Notes under the pieces: model-generated
The model's database searches: none
The model's input: only the letters and a program-made list of their open reading frames with translations
Told to the model about the DNA's origin: nothing
Position numbers and translations under genes: made by a program
Shown: positions 63,708-64,000 of the stretch, one piece after another
How positions within the stretch are numbered: position 1 is the stretch's first letter
Layout of the letters: each line of letters begins with the position of its first letter
Assembly (NCBI GenBank): GCA_963652365.1
Contig: CAVJTH010000003.1
Location: 62,001-126,000, forward strand
From: Hallerella sp963652365
GTDB taxonomy: Bacteria > Fibrobacterota > Fibrobacteria > Fibrobacterales > Fibrobacteraceae
DNA: 64,000 nucleotides
Reading direction: 5' to 3'

Positions 63708-64000
63708 CTTGACACTCCGCATCCACGATGACTTTTGCAATTTTATCCGCCGCGTCGGGCATTCCGATGGACTTTGCCCGAGCAGCCATTCCGGCGAGCG
63801 TTTCGCCATCCGAAAGAAGCCTTTCGACCTTGTTCCAGAGACCGTTCGGTTCGCTGTCCAGTTCGACGAGAGCCGCTCCCGCCTTTTCGACAACCCGCGC
63901 GTTGAACTCCTGGTGGTTCGCCGTCGCAAACGGGAACGGGAAGAGAATCGAAGGCTTGCCAAATGCGAGAATTTCCGCAAGCGTCGAAGCCCCGGCCCGG
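63688..64000 (-). CDS. murG: UDP-GlcNAc:lipid I transferase MurG, C-terminal part
   Basis: The frame enters from the right edge (first full codon at 63999) and ends at 63688, giving about 103 residues. RAGASTLAEI and PSILFPFPFATANHQEFNA are signature stretches of the UDP-GlcNAc-binding half of MurG, which makes lipid II. It overlaps murC by 20 bases. The rest of the gene is outside the window. Confidence 0.92.
   Translation of the reverse strand, partial: RAGASTLAEILAFGKPSILFPFPFATANHQEFNARVVEKAGAALVELDSEPNGLWNKVERLLSDGETLAGMAARAKSIGMPDAADKIAKVIVDAECQDESDSQ

Overview
The window looks like chromosome of a Fibrobacter-like bacterium (Fibrobacterota); this is inferred from gene content and sequence style, not from a marker search. 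Supporting signs are a three-gene b558-type fumarate reductase/succinate dehydrogenase beside a long PPi-dependent phosphofructokinase, a double-length fused UvrA, a MetX-MetW fusion, a Tam-type outer-membrane system, and many start codons a few bases after a TATATTTG-like box (FCB-group promoter style). The core genes are GC-rich, so several have long spurious antisense frames. No rRNA, tRNA, CRISPR array or insertion sequence was seen.

Layout. 1-6.4 kb is an accessory, lower-GC region. It holds a secreted lipase-like protein running off the left edge, a lipoprotein with a near-copy of the lipase gene's upstream region, and a cassette in which a putative zinc metallopeptidase (4597-5700) is flanked by a broken and an intact copy of the same small secreted-protein gene, sharing a 458-bp identical segment. 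From 6.4 to 16.2 kb: RNase HII, a GH116-type glycosidase, a membrane PP2C phosphatase, an HD hydrolase, MutS and ScpB. 16.3-22.8 kb: IlvD, a CsoR repressor with its metal P-type ATPase, and monomeric isocitrate dehydrogenase. 22.9-30.5 kb (minus): fumarate reductase/SDH BAC, Ndk, a PPIase-like lipoprotein, and an STAS / STAS-ATPase partner-switch operon. 30.5-36.3 kb: TamB-TamA. 36.3-46 kb (minus): EttA, a membrane protein, a sulfatase-modifying-factor-like lipid/surface protein, and the 1765-residue UvrA. 46-50.1 kb: a pseudopilin, a secreted protein, IlvE, ThiD and a ThiE/TenI-like protein. 50.5-58.5 kb lies between two inverted copies of an intergenic repeat and carries a secreted DUF1573-like protein, PFP, ArgJ, GreA, HolA, MetX-MetW and YicC. 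58.8-64 kb is the distal part of a division/cell-wall cluster read on the minus strand: murG (partial)-murC-ftsQ-ftsA-ftsZ.

How the parts fit. Most of the window is housekeeping: repair (MutS, UvrA, RNase HII), branched-chain and Met/Arg amino-acid synthesis (IlvD, IlvE, MetX-MetW, ArgJ), PPi-based glycolysis, isocitrate oxidation and fumarate respiration to succinate, envelope assembly (TamA/TamB) and division. The PP2C phosphatase, STAS protein and STAS-ATPase could form one partner-switching pathway although they lie about 17 kb apart. The most novel-looking pieces are the metallopeptidase/small-secreted-protein cassette, the inverted intergenic repeat pair, the SOS-like palindrome beside the uvrA start, and the short-leader promoter style.
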